NCBI RefSeq assembly: GCF_006476045.1
Contig: NZ_SRZY01000028.1
Location: 204,171-268,170 of the forward strand
Direction: 5' to 3'
DNA: 64,000 nt
From: Sphingobacterium lumbrici
Lineage (GTDB): Bacteria; Bacteroidota; Bacteroidia; Sphingobacteriales; Sphingobacteriaceae
The position numbers were made by a program, and so were the translations under genes. Of the stretch, positions 9,601 through 17,200 are shown piece after piece; positions within the stretch are counted from its first letter, which is position 1; each line of letters opens with the position of its first letter. Under the pieces are notes generated by a model, which made no database searches, was not told the DNA's origin, and saw nothing but the letters and a program-made list of their open reading frames with translations.

Positions 9601-9866
9601 TATGGACTATGCTATATACCAATTCCAGTACACTGATAGAACGGGCAGATTATATTTATTTAAAAGATATTCGTCTTGCCGTAGATCTCATGGGAGTGAA
9701 AAGACTTCCCGGTAAGAAAATAGTTAAATCAGCAGACTTATATCTAATGGTCAACAATGTTGGTCAACTTTGGGTAGCGAATAGTGCGAAACTGGATCCG
9801 CTGACCCACGAGAGCGCTTTTGGAAGACAGCGCTTTTGGACAGTAGGACTGAATTTTGGATTTTAA
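6666..9866 (+). CDS. SusC/RagA-family TonB-linked outer membrane protein
   Basis: A 1066-residue protein with a cleavable signal (KYVCLIVSLLLTVSISLAQ), a short carboxypeptidase-regulatory-like domain (about 25-100), and a plug domain ending in the SusC signature VLKDAAAASIWGARAGNG. A long beta-barrel of alternating aromatic strands follows, ending in the outer-membrane-targeting FWTVGLNFGF. It is the pore of a SusCD importer and is energised by TonB-ExbBD. It overlaps the TlpA-like gene by 8 bp and is followed after 11 bp by its SusD lipoprotein. No glycoside hydrolase or peptidase adjoins it, so the substrate (glycan, peptide or siderophore-like) cannot be named. Confidence 0.95.
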   Translation: MIKYVCLIVSLLLTVSISLAQKETVVFLDIRNAEDNSGIAGAVIHTEGIGNSIVVSSTEGKCKLVFTSLPIRIRIAHMAFKKMELEITEGGEQIVYLDPLRRELEEVQIHTGYESIPRERATGSFSSLSEKELERRASPSLVDRLEGTVSGLNLDSRLEGRNNALIVRGYSSIRSDRTPLVILDGAPYEGDLSALDPNIIASITVLKDAAAASIWGARAGNGVLVITTKSASGMGTQVKLNNYLTVGAIPNRHYDAFLLNSQEFIGFERYLFDEGYYNALKSNPGYRSFSPVVGLLLKEASGDISSTVLTEQLAQLGQEDVRLDLDKYLFQNSFEQQHSVQLSESGEKSAHFFSGSWNRNRSYIQRNADQRLALLARSTFKVGSWLELSPNIQYNRGMYRNEGSTYRQIGTGGLYPYARLADGEGNALALIDNYNPLFLEEQESTSRLDWDYRPLEEMALNQNRRENKQLLMSFRTQVNITTGLNLQLLYNYQDISDQLNLLYDRKSYYVRNLRNRYAYEENGTLLFPIADGSILNKEDGRILSHLGRGQVNFSRSWKNSDVNLLAGMEIKQTVGRQSSTMVYGYNPETLTFQTPDLNTRFLTFPQNSRASIPSGIGFSDRTDRFLSYYFNGSYAFKNRYLMSFSARRDASNLFGVNTNQKAVPLWSSGLAWTPSAEDFWSPDFWLSFLKIRATVGYSGNVNKSLTRYSTARYGNTLLTGLPSAQILTPPNEDLRWEKVKTANLGLDFGIEGNKWSGSVDYYQKRGTDLIGEAALDPTTGFFVADKFTFIGNNSELKSQGVDFRLNGNFRVAKLEWTPSLILNWNRDEVVRYSGTNTLALFSSSFSAPIEGKPLNGVFSFPWAGLDPVDGSPRFWYGDEITRDYATLKTNTTFEDLTFHGTSLPVYSGSFFNRLVFRPVELSFSILYGLGHYLRRPSISYEDLATNWVGHSDYSKRWMQAGDEQFTEVPAMPKVADLSLWTMLYTNSSTLIERADYIYLKDIRLAVDLMGVKRLPGKKIVKSADLYLMVNNVGQLWVANSAKLDPLTHESAFGRQRFWTVGLNFGF

Positions 9867-9877
9867 TAACTGAAAAA

Positions 9878-11218
9878 ATGAGAACGTTAATTTTAATAAT
9901 TTGCTCCTGTTTATCCGTCAGTTGTATGGACGATTTTTTATCGGTGAAAACCGACAAGAGCATGATTATCCCATCAACATTGGAGGATTTTAGGGCTTTG
10001 ATAGACAAGGCTGATGTAATGAATCAAACATTACCATATCTATCTCATCTGTCGTCCGATGATTTTTTTATACTTACCAATAACTATGCTTCCTTGACAA
10101 ATATTTTAAAGCGCAATGCCTATGTTTGGAAAAAAGACCTTTATGAGGGTACTTCCGTAACGGACTGGAATAGAAGTTTTCATCAGATATTTTATGCGAA
10201 CAATGTATTAGACGGACTGCAGAACTTAAAAAGTGAGGAGATAGAAGCGAGACATCTTGAGGGTGGTGCTTTATTTTTTAGGGCTTTTGCTTACTATAAC
10301 TTGTCACAGGTTTTTTGCGCTCCTTACGATATTAAGGGAGAAAATGGTGGTCTAGGACTTCCTTTGCGATTAAAAAGTGACATAAGTGAGGTGGTCGGTC
10401 GTTCTACAGTGGAGGATGTCTATATGCAGATGGAAAAGGACCTGACGCGTGCAATAGTTCTGTTGCCCGAGCAATCAACTATCAAGACGAGACCCACCCA
10501 GTTTGCAGCAGCTTTGTTGTTAGCACGTGTACAATTATTGATGGGAAATTATGAAGGAGCTTTGTCTTCTTCACAGCGTATAATGGATAACTTTGAGCTA
10601 TTGGATTTCAATACGCTTAACGCGTCTGCCACATATCCTATGGGGCAATTTAACAAAGAAGTTCTTTTACATAGTTCAATGTCATATACCTCTACAGTTT
10701 CTTCAACAGACTATGTGGACACGTTGTTAATTGGCGCTTATGAAAAAGATGATCTACGTGCCACCTCATGGTTTGTTCCCAGGAATGGCTATCATGTATT
10801 TAAAGGTAGTTATACCGGTGGTGCGTTGCTGTTCAATGGGCTGGCTGTAGATGAGGCATATCTTATCGCGGCGGAATGCTCGGCCCGACTAAATCTACTA
10901 GCTGAAGCCAAACGTATATTGTTGGAATATTTGACTAGTCGGTATGCAAATAATGTTGCGGTAGATCCGGTGACAGGGGATTCGCAGGCCGATGTTTTGA
11001 GAGCGGTTCTATTGGAAAGGAGAAAAGGTCTGCTGTACCGTGGGATAAGATGGTCGGATATCCGTCGCTTGAATAAAAATGATAATGCAGGTATAACGAT
11101 TTCGCGAATGCTGGAAGGGCAGGTAATTTCATTAATTCCCAATAGTCTCAACTATGTGCTTCCTATTCCGGATGAGGTAATATTTCTTTCGGGAATAGCA
11201 CAGAACCCCAGAGAATAA
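9878..11218 (+). CDS. SusD/RagB-family nutrient-binding lipoprotein
   Basis: 446 residues from the ATG at 9878; an earlier in-frame ATG at 9836 lies inside susC and would bury the signal. MRTLILIICSCLSVSC is a lipoprotein signal, with Cys16 as the lipidated residue. The body has the TPR-rich SusD pattern (GALFFRAFAYYNLSQVFCAPYD, AALLLARVQLLMGNYEGALSS) and ends in the C-terminal RagB motif (RRKGLLYRGIRWSDIRRLNK). It forms the lid of the SusC barrel. A strong terminator follows immediately. Confidence 0.94.
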   Translation: MRTLILIICSCLSVSCMDDFLSVKTDKSMIIPSTLEDFRALIDKADVMNQTLPYLSHLSSDDFFILTNNYASLTNILKRNAYVWKKDLYEGTSVTDWNRSFHQIFYANNVLDGLQNLKSEEIEARHLEGGALFFRAFAYYNLSQVFCAPYDIKGENGGLGLPLRLKSDISEVVGRSTVEDVYMQMEKDLTRAIVLLPEQSTIKTRPTQFAAALLLARVQLLMGNYEGALSSSQRIMDNFELLDFNTLNASATYPMGQFNKEVLLHSSMSYTSTVSSTDYVDTLLIGAYEKDDLRATSWFVPRNGYHVFKGSYTGGALLFNGLAVDEAYLIAAECSARLNLLAEAKRILLEYLTSRYANNVAVDPVTGDSQADVLRAVLLERRKGLLYRGIRWSDIRRLNKNDNAGITISRMLEGQVISLIPNSLNYVLPIPDEVIFLSGIAQNPRE

Positions 11219-11219
11219 T

Positions 11220-11254
11220 AAAAATCCGGCTCCGATCTTCGGGGCCGGATTTTT
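11220..11254. terminator. Bidirectional terminator between susD and the DUF6520-like gene
   Basis: The stem AAAAATCCGGC...GCCGGATTTTT has an A-tract on one side and a T-tract on the other, placed between convergent genes whose stops are at 11218 and 11258. Confidence 0.9.
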
Positions 11255-11257
11255 ATA

Positions 11258-11569
11258 TTAGTTCATGATTTTACTCACATAGTTTACATAGTTGGCTTCA
11301 TGACCAGGGATAACGGTACGATTAGATCCGGTACCCTCTGTATCCTCTTCATTGTACAGTTTTGCACAATCCGGTTCCTCCAAAGTTTCACATTCTGGAT
11401 CAGGGCCTTCTTCGAGTACTTGAGTGGGTTGATTACTCGAGTTAACTTCGAACCAAAATTGATCATCTGCTTTTTCTGGATTTATCCCAAAGGACATCAT
11501 TAAGTAACTTGCTGAAGCAATGCCTAAAGCTATTAGCGGCATTGCGTTTTTAAAAATGAATCTTTTCAT
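11258..11569 (-). CDS. Small exported Cys-containing protein (DUF6520-like)
   Basis: 103 residues from ATG 11569; a TTG at 11578 is the only upstream alternative. MKRFIFKNAMPLIALGIASA is a signal or anchor segment. The mature part carries an acidic PECETLEEPDCAKLYNEED block with two cysteines 9 residues apart. Length, N terminus and position beside a MauE-like gene match the small Bacteroidota proteins grouped as DUF6520; the assignment is from memory of the pattern. The start overlaps the MauE-like stop, so the two are cotranslated. Function is unknown; a disulfide-containing exported peptide is plausible. Confidence 0.7.
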   Translation of the reverse strand: MKRFIFKNAMPLIALGIASASYLMMSFGINPEKADDQFWFEVNSSNQPTQVLEEGPDPECETLEEPDCAKLYNEEDTEGTGSNRTVIPGHEANYVNYVSKIMN

Positions 11570-12078
11570 TTTGTACAATTTAAATGTTTTATAAAATTGA
11601 TAGTATTTCGTCTTTTGGCAGACGATGGGCCTGTAGCGGAATTCTCCCTGAAAGCTCCGTTACGATTTAAATGACGTTGTAAAAAATATCCGATGATGCT
11701 AAGAGAGAGGAAAACTAGGTTAAACCAAAAATGCCATGTCCATCCAAGCTTAGGGATAACAGATCCGCATGAGCATGGTAGCCCCGTTTTTCCGAGTAAT
11801 AAGGCCATACCTACGTAGTTAGTGAATAGGGCCATCATGAGCGATGAAAGTGCAAATCCGATATGCCTACTTTTTCGAATGATCAGCAGAATTCCGATGA
11901 CTAACTCAGTGAAGGGTAGAGTATATATTAATGCTTCACCTAGTTTATTTGAAAATGGCTGACGATAAATTCCCGCTTTGAAGACTTCAAAATTGTAAAG
12001 CTTATCGATCGTAATCGGAATCCACAAAAAGAGTAGTACTACAATGATAATGTTTACGATTTTTTGTTTCTTTTTCAT
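11566..12078 (-). CDS. MauE/DoxX-like redox membrane protein
   Basis: 170 residues with four predicted membrane helices (about 7-25, 47-66, 73-92, 110-130) and the cysteine motif GLPCSCGSVIPKLGW after helix 3, as in the MauE/VKOR-like methylamine-utilisation family, whose members help form disulfides in exported partner proteins. A polar C-terminal tail of about 35 residues is extra. It is the first gene of a two-gene unit with the small Cys-containing exported protein, which would be its natural client. Transcription is separate from the convergent SusCD operon. Confidence 0.75.
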   Translation of the reverse strand: MKKKQKIVNIIIVVLLFLWIPITIDKLYNFEVFKAGIYRQPFSNKLGEALIYTLPFTELVIGILLIIRKSRHIGFALSSLMMALFTNYVGMALLLGKTGLPCSCGSVIPKLGWTWHFWFNLVFLSLSIIGYFLQRHLNRNGAFRENSATGPSSAKRRNTINFIKHLNCTK

Positions 12079-12149
12079 CTCTTTAAAGTTTACACTACAA
12101 AGGAAAGTCAGAAAAAGCAGGAAAATGTTACTGGTTTACGGAATCGATG

Positions 12150-13190
12150 TTACCTTTTTTCGGAAAATGAAGGTTGTAAACGGTTATTTTGATTGTTTAT
12201 CAAGTTCATGTGTGTTAAAGGCGTTATTCCGGTTTCGCGTTTGAAAAATCGATGAAAGGCAGATCGGTTTTCAAAGCCGCAGTATAGTGCAGTCTCTCGT
12301 GCGGTTTTACCTTCCTGTAGTAAGCCTTTAGCCTTCTCCATAACGCATTGCTTCTTAAAGGCATTGAGTGTGATACCGCATTCTTCCTTAAAAATAGCGC
12401 TGAGGTGCTTCAGGCTGATCGCAAGCTTATCGGCAACCTCCGCCAGTTTCAGGACGATGCCAAAATCTTCTGTATCGATCTCGATAATCTTTTTCGCTGA
12501 GGTCGCTAGGTACTGGTTATAATTGTCGGGGCCCTGCTCGCGCAATACGCTGTCTTTGGAGAAGTGGTGCAGCTGCCGGAGGTGTTCGCTGATAAATACC
12601 GCATGATCCATACTTCCTTTTTGGAGATTACGGCATAGATGATAGATGTAAGTGGCCGTAACCGGGTCAACGGGAAAATCTATACTCGCTACGGGATAAG
12701 GGCAGTTTTCAAAGTGTGCCCGCAGGGGCGGCTGCAGGAATTTGAAGGTCTCATCGGCACCATACCGAAAGATCCCCGTATCAAAATAAAAGCTGAACAG
12801 CCGATGCCTGCCATCAGATACCTTGAACCAATAAGTGCCTGGCACCAGATAAATGTAAATCGCACGTTGGGCGTCGAGGTGAAACAGGCATTTGCCGGCG
12901 TCGTCCCGCAATTCGATATGTCCCCGGTTTTGCATCAGATAGAATACATGCACATCCCGCTGTTTGACTTCGATTGGGATATCGACGGCTTCATCCAATA
13001 CGATGTCGTAGTGTTGCAGGTAACCGTACCAGCCTTTAAAGCGTTGCTTAATGCAGCTGCGGCTTCCTTGTTTTCGATAGAGGATATCGCCATCGCTAAA
13101 GATAATGGAAGGGGATAGCGGTGCAGTTAGTGCTGGGCCAAGCGGGCAGCCAAAGATGTGGTCGAGTTCAATAAAGTAGGTTTTTTTCAT
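12150..13190 (-). CDS. AraC-family transcriptional regulator
   Basis: 346 residues. The C-terminal 100 residues hold two HTH motifs of the AraC/XylS type (VADKLAISLKHLSAIFKEEC and RETALYCGFENRSAFHRFFK, ending in TGITPLTHM). The N-terminal 240 residues form a sensor region with a beta-rich part, a repeated HFHLD/FYFDTG pattern and no recognised ligand motif. It is transcribed away from the peptide-acyltransferase-kinase array, sharing a 309-bp intergenic region that holds two inverted repeats. It may control the MauE pair downstream, the divergent array, or both. Confidence 0.9.
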   Translation of the reverse strand: MKKTYFIELDHIFGCPLGPALTAPLSPSIIFSDGDILYRKQGSRSCIKQRFKGWYGYLQHYDIVLDEAVDIPIEVKQRDVHVFYLMQNRGHIELRDDAGKCLFHLDAQRAIYIYLVPGTYWFKVSDGRHRLFSFYFDTGIFRYGADETFKFLQPPLRAHFENCPYPVASIDFPVDPVTATYIYHLCRNLQKGSMDHAVFISEHLRQLHHFSKDSVLREQGPDNYNQYLATSAKKIIEIDTEDFGIVLKLAEVADKLAISLKHLSAIFKEECGITLNAFKKQCVMEKAKGLLQEGKTARETALYCGFENRSAFHRFFKRETGITPLTHMNLINNQNNRLQPSFSEKR

Positions 13191-13499
13191 AGCTAGCTAT
13201 TTTAGGCGGGCTAATTTCACACTCGGCATCCACAGCGGCACAGAAAAATCGTACGTCAGCGATTTTGGTACGTATATCTTATTTTTCTGGGGTAGATCGT
13301 ATATATTTTGTGGTGGGTCGATTTACCTTGTTCCAGATCGGGTAAAAATCAGTTATGGGATAACGTACGTTTTTTTTCGTTTTTAACAAAATAACTCTTG
13401 CACCTTGCCGGGGATTAATCAGAGTTATTTCTGTTTTACACAGCAGATAAGGCCAGTCGGGTGTGTGAAGCGCAATTAAAAACGTAAACAGGTTCAATA
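13191..13499. promoter_or_regulatory. Divergent control region with two inverted repeats
   Basis: The region lies between the AraC start and the peptide ORF. It contains AAAATCG-N8-CGATTTT at 13245-13266, embedding gtacgt, and the 10-bp perfect repeat AAATAACTCT-N22-AGAGTTATTT at 13389-13430. A minus-strand open frame of 117 codons crosses it but has random composition and is antisense to the peptide ORF. No convincing TAnnTTTG box was found for the plus strand; the closest is tatattttg near 13309, which has one base too many. Confidence 0.45.
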
Positions 13500-13652
13500 A
13501 TGAAAAATGCAAAAGAACAAGTACTGATGCGCCATCAAGAGATGGTGTTGGAAAATGAGGTGATCGCATGGTCGCATCTTCAAAAAATCTTTGGATCGGA
13601 AGGGGACCAGGAGTCCAAGCGTAAATGTCCAATCGTAACGCCTTTATTATAA
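13500..13652 (+). CDS. Candidate 50-residue signalling or precursor peptide
   Basis: A short open frame starting at ATG 13500. It encodes a charged amphipathic N-terminal part (MKNAKEQVLMRHQEMVLENE) and a basic/hydrophobic end SKRKCPIVTPLL with a single cysteine. It has no signal peptide and no GG leader motif. What favours a real gene is context: an attenuator-type hairpin follows at 13672 and an LpxL-like acyltransferase begins 70 bp later in the same direction. Precursor peptides are often separated from their modification genes by such a leaky terminator. It could equally be a leader ORF. No family is recognised. Confidence 0.4.
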   Translation: MKNAKEQVLMRHQEMVLENEVIAWSHLQKIFGSEGDQESKRKCPIVTPLL

Positions 13653-13671
13653 TCTATCACTTACCACAGAT

Positions 13672-13706
13672 CAGACCCTCCGTTTAAGGCGCGGCGGGTC
13701 TGTTTT
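13672..13706 (+). terminator. Attenuator-like hairpin between peptide ORF and acyltransferase
   Basis: The stem CAGACCCtCCG / CGGcGGGTCTG (one mismatch) is followed by TTTT. It lies 17 bp before the acyltransferase start and 20 bp after the peptide stop. The weak T-tract suggests partial termination with read-through. Confidence 0.65.
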
Positions 13707-13722
13707 AACCAAATTAAAGATC

Positions 13723-14616
13723 ATGTATAAACCAATAAGCGATTGGGATTTTGCGTTATTCAGCGCTAATCTCCATCAATATCTACCTGAGATATCTTGG
13801 GCATACCATACAACGGTATATGAGCAATGGAAGGAATGGCACTACGGGGACATCGTGCGCAATGCGATTTTGGAGGGTGATGAGCTGGATCAGATCCGTA
13901 AGCTTCCACCCGGTGTGTTCGTTCTTTTCCATACGGGCCATCACATGCAGGAACCGCTGTCGCTAGCCAAAGCGGGCCTGCTCTTTGATATCATCCTAGA
14001 CCGTACTGTATACACGCGGTCAAAGCTTGTTTTTGATCGCTTGCAGCAGGAAATGAACCGTGATGGGTTCGAGTACCAGTACCTGTTTAGTGAGGATGCG
14101 TCTTTGCTGTTGCGCGTACGAAATAGCCTACGCCAGGGGCGGCACATTCTGGTATTTGCCGATGGCTCCTCGGGTACGCCGATTGCGGGCAAAGATGACC
14201 GAATCCTGGTTCCGTTCTTGGATGGACAGCTGCATTTGAAAAAAGGAATACCCCTCATGGCACATATTTTTAAGGTAAGCTTATACCCGATTTTATCCGT
14301 ACCGACCTGTCGCGGAGTAAAAATAGTGTTACAAAAATCTATCATGGCAACAAAGGGTGAAAGCCGATCGGATTTTATTTTCAGGGGGGGACGGGCGCTC
14401 TTTTCTGTACTGGAACCGGTGCTGCGCGATGCCCCCTGGCAATGGGAATGTTGGCTGTATTTACACACTAACGGCATGTTAAAGTTGATCGATGAAGATT
14501 TAATGGAAGCACGCAAAAGGGATCCGATGGTGTTACTTCCATTAGGCGATAAGTACTACTTGTTCGATAGACGTTATTACAATGCGCAAAGGTTAAATTT
14601 TGTACTTAAGCTATGA
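13723..14616 (+). CDS. LpxL-like acyltransferase family protein
   Basis: 297 residues. The middle resembles the lipid A acyltransferase (LpxL/HtrB) fold: a His-rich FHTGHHMQEP block at about residue 73, FADGSSGTPIAGKDDRILVP at about 148, then FLDGQLHLKKGIPLMAHIFK. The classic HX4D/E spacing is not exact, and there is no N-terminal membrane anchor, so it may be a soluble relative acting on a peptide or small molecule rather than lipid A. It is first in line with a LytS-like kinase (29 bp downstream) and LytTR regulator, an unusual neighbourhood for lipid A synthesis. Substrate is unknown. Confidence 0.6.
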   Translation: MYKPISDWDFALFSANLHQYLPEISWAYHTTVYEQWKEWHYGDIVRNAILEGDELDQIRKLPPGVFVLFHTGHHMQEPLSLAKAGLLFDIILDRTVYTRSKLVFDRLQQEMNRDGFEYQYLFSEDASLLLRVRNSLRQGRHILVFADGSSGTPIAGKDDRILVPFLDGQLHLKKGIPLMAHIFKVSLYPILSVPTCRGVKIVLQKSIMATKGESRSDFIFRGGRALFSVLEPVLRDAPWQWECWLYLHTNGMLKLIDEDLMEARKRDPMVLLPLGDKYYLFDRRYYNAQRLNFVLKL

Positions 14617-14645
14617 TTTTTTAGTTTTAAGATATCTATATCCTA

Positions 14646-15722
14646 ATGATGAAAAATAGCTTATATGTTATGTTACTTTGGAACCTATTGAGTTTTGTTG
14701 TATTCTGTTTTTTTTTAACCGTGCTAAATATACTATCCGACCAAATGGAAATTCCGCTGAGTCACATTACGGCAGCTAGTGCTTTGTTCGCATTCTTCTA
14801 CATGGTACTTTTTGTAGCCTGCTGGTATCTCGTTATGACAGACTGGTATAACCGGCTGATTGGAGCCATGCTTACGTTGCTTGCGGTCGGGCTGGCGATG
14901 TGCTGCATGTATCCTATGCTATACGATTGGTTGCCCCGGTTAGGGGTCGTATTTCAGCGGGCGGATACTGATTTTGATCTTGGGGAATTCCGGAGCCGTA
15001 TCCTAACGGCATTCAGTTTCGTATGGACCTGCGCCTTCGCTATGGTATTTTTGGTTCGAAATGCACAGAAAAAGGCAGCGATTCGTAAAGCCGAGGTGGA
15101 ACGCGAGGCACTGATGGTTAGTATAGAAGATTTGCGTGTACGTATAGAGGTTAAAAACCTGGCACCTCATTTTATCGAGGCGGTTATTGCAACCACGATG
15201 GGTAAGCTTACCATGGATAACCAGGATGATTACTTGGATACGCTGATGGTATTATCGGAGGTGATGCGTTACGCGCTCAAGATGCAGGAGGCCGAGTTGG
15301 ACATAAGATTCGCCGACGAGTGGCGGCAGGTCGAAAATTTGGTGCGATTAGGCAAAAGCTACTTCGGTGATAGATCACTCATATTGGAAGCGCCAGTAGA
15401 TAAGCCGGATACCTATATTCCTATTGGAACATTGTTGGCTCCGGTAGAGAACATGATGAAGTATGCTACGCTGACAACAGCCTCACCGGGTCATATCGTT
15501 TTAATGTCGGACAATCGGCAGTGGCGATTCAGATCGAGCAATCGGTTTCGACAAGAAAAGCGGAATAGTATACCGGGAACGCGCATGGGCTTTATACTCA
15601 TGCAGCAGCGGATTGATGCGGGTAACTGGCCCATTCGTATTGAACGTGTAGAAGACGGCGACTGCTTTACGGTACACGTCGCGGGCGAAATTGCTACGAT
15701 ATTAAGCAACGGAACATGGTAA
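14646..15722 (+). CDS. LytS-like sensor histidine kinase with altered motifs
   Basis: 358 residues: four N-terminal membrane helices (about 7-28, 38-60, 68-90, 118-136), a coiled linker, a His_kinase box LAPHFIEAV in place of the usual PHFLFN, an N-box LLAPVENMMKYA, and a degenerate glycine region (SSNRFRQEKRN, then GTRMGFILMQQRID). LytS-type kinases phosphorylate LytTR regulators. The missing Asn after the H-box and the weak G1 box mean activity may be altered, although the His is kept. The stop overlaps the start of the response regulator by 7 bp. The membrane part, with short loops, suggests an envelope or hydrophobic signal. Confidence 0.8.
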   Translation: MMKNSLYVMLLWNLLSFVVFCFFLTVLNILSDQMEIPLSHITAASALFAFFYMVLFVACWYLVMTDWYNRLIGAMLTLLAVGLAMCCMYPMLYDWLPRLGVVFQRADTDFDLGEFRSRILTAFSFVWTCAFAMVFLVRNAQKKAAIRKAEVEREALMVSIEDLRVRIEVKNLAPHFIEAVIATTMGKLTMDNQDDYLDTLMVLSEVMRYALKMQEAELDIRFADEWRQVENLVRLGKSYFGDRSLILEAPVDKPDTYIPIGTLLAPVENMMKYATLTTASPGHIVLMSDNRQWRFRSSNRFRQEKRNSIPGTRMGFILMQQRIDAGNWPIRIERVEDGDCFTVHVAGEIATILSNGTW

Positions 15723-16441
15723 AGGACGTATATACGATCATGATCTTGGACGACGATCTGTCTTCGACAAAATTATTGCAGCGAATGTTGCTCCGCATAC
15801 CGTATGTCGACGTAGTCCATGAGGTGAATGACCCTGAAGAAGCATTAAAACTTCATCATGTTGATCCCGTGGATATTTTGTTTTTAGATATGGAGATGCC
15901 GACGATGATGGGCTGGGAGTTTGCCCAGTTACTGGATAATCCGCCGGTTATCCTCGTGTTTACTGGGCACGGCCAGTACGGTTTTGAATTTCAAAAAATC
16001 AAGGCAAAAGCATATATTAATAAGCTTTTTTCGTGGGACGAACTGAATTACGCGATTACGGTGGCCATCAAAGAGGTGGACGAACGCGAGGAGGCAAAGC
16101 GGAATCTGAATACGATGATCCCCATACGTAATTTTAAAACCAAAAGAAGACAAGTGATCGAGTTGGCTGATTTGGAATATGTCAGTGTGAACGATAATAT
16201 CGTATCCCTGTACTTCAAAGATAAAGAACCGATCGAATACCGGATCGCACTAACAAAACTCATGCAAGACCTACCGGATCATCGGTTTGTTCGGATAAGT
16301 GCGAAGGAAGCAGTCAATATAGATGCTGTTAAATCCTATTCCAGAAAAGAAGTGCATCTCCATGGTCATGCGAAACCGTTGGCTATTTTGAATCCAGATG
16401 CCTATGATAAGCTAACAGAGTCGATGAAAGGTGGAAACTAA
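15716..16441 (+). CDS. LytTR-family response regulator
   Basis: 241 residues. The receiver domain (1-120) has the acidic pair DDD near residue 12, the phospho-acceptor in ILFLDMEMPTMMGWEF, and the conserved lysine in KAYINKLFSW. A LytTR DNA-binding domain follows (about 140-238: RRQVIELADLEYVSVNDNIV, HRFVRISAKEAVNIDAV). LytTR domains bind pairs of short direct repeats on one face of the helix. It is translationally coupled to the kinase. A promoter with 20-bp-phased repeats 0.8 kb downstream is a likely target. Confidence 0.92.
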   Translation: MVKDVYTIMILDDDLSSTKLLQRMLLRIPYVDVVHEVNDPEEALKLHHVDPVDILFLDMEMPTMMGWEFAQLLDNPPVILVFTGHGQYGFEFQKIKAKAYINKLFSWDELNYAITVAIKEVDEREEAKRNLNTMIPIRNFKTKRRQVIELADLEYVSVNDNIVSLYFKDKEPIEYRIALTKLMQDLPDHRFVRISAKEAVNIDAVKSYSRKEVHLHGHAKPLAILNPDAYDKLTESMKGGN

Positions 16442-16530
16442 TGGAAGTTAAAATGCCCAACTGATCAATATAGTGGGTAAATGTTAAAACCAGCCGCTTT
16501 TGGAAGTGGCGAAAAACGTGCTAACCAGTT

Positions 16531-16812
16531 ATGAAAAGTTTAGTAAACCTTGTCCTTCAGGTTTTGAAGGATACTTATTTGTTAGTAAACGAAATCAAAC
16601 AACATATCGGATACCGTAGGCTTCCATTGGAGAAAAGGCGACGCTGGACCAAGTGGGAGGTAATCCAGGAGCTTGGTATGAGCGAGTCTACGTACAATCG
16701 CCATATCAAATCGGGATTACTCAGGCCGATGCGCCTTACCGGTGAGGACAACTATTTTGAGGAGGATCTGCAGGAGGCGTTCGAGCAGAGCCGGCTCAAA
16801 GGCAGGATCTGA
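16531..16812 (+). CDS. Small HTH DNA-binding protein
   Basis: 93 residues: an N-terminal leucine-rich helix (MKSLVNLVLQVLKDTYLLVN) and a C-terminal winged/MerR-type or excisionase-like HTH (RRWTKWEVIQELGMSESTYN, then RHIKSGLLRPMR). It starts 89 bp after the response regulator; a short GC-rich hairpin without T-tract (gccgcttttggaagtggc) lies between. In this position it could be a second regulator of the FN3/DUF5675 gene set or a relic of a mobile element. Confidence 0.7.
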   Translation: MKSLVNLVLQVLKDTYLLVNEIKQHIGYRRLPLEKRRRWTKWEVIQELGMSESTYNRHIKSGLLRPMRLTGEDNYFEEDLQEAFEQSRLKGRI

Positions 16813-17200
16813 TTACTGTCTTACAGTATACTTTAGCAGGGGTGCAGCTTTATGTAGGAGTTGTAACAGGTCTGATGTGCTTTGTATTGACTTCTGTAGG
16901 CATGCTATTGCATTTTGTATCTCATCTATCACCTGCTGTATGTGCGTTAGCAAGGTCCGACAGTACACTATGCCGGCAGATACGTCTTTTATACATCCTT
17001 ATAAGTCGTATAACGGCGTGTGTATGCCTGTTACCGCATGGAATAGATAGGATGCAACATGCCGTACGTATGCTATAGAGTGGGGTAGTCTCCATAACAG
17101 GTTGTATATCTTGTTTAGCAAGATTTGTATTTCGCGTAGCGTACGTTGAATGTACGCCACAATGTGCTGTATGCTGTGTTTTTTGGTGTTGTTTAGATTT
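16813..17200. other. Gene-poor stretch with short hairpins
   Basis: Open frames of 75-100 codons exist on both strands but lack good starts, composition and neighbours. Short hairpins are present at about 17107-17123 (atcttg-tttag-caagat) and 17140-17158 (gcgtac-N7-gtacgc). It may be a long untranslated leader or an eroded gene; no product can be assigned. Confidence 0.4.

Noticed and set aside
13279..13632. 117-codon minus-strand ORF across the AraC/peptide intergenic region
   Set aside because: Random-looking composition, antisense to the better short ORF and spanning inverted repeats; no start context or family resemblance.
16742..17078. Overlapping plus-strand ORFs of 102 and 78 codons, and a roughly 75-codon minus-strand frame without ATG
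   Set aside because: Cys/Arg-rich or hydrophobic random composition, weak starts, mutually overlapping; treated as a non-coding leader region.
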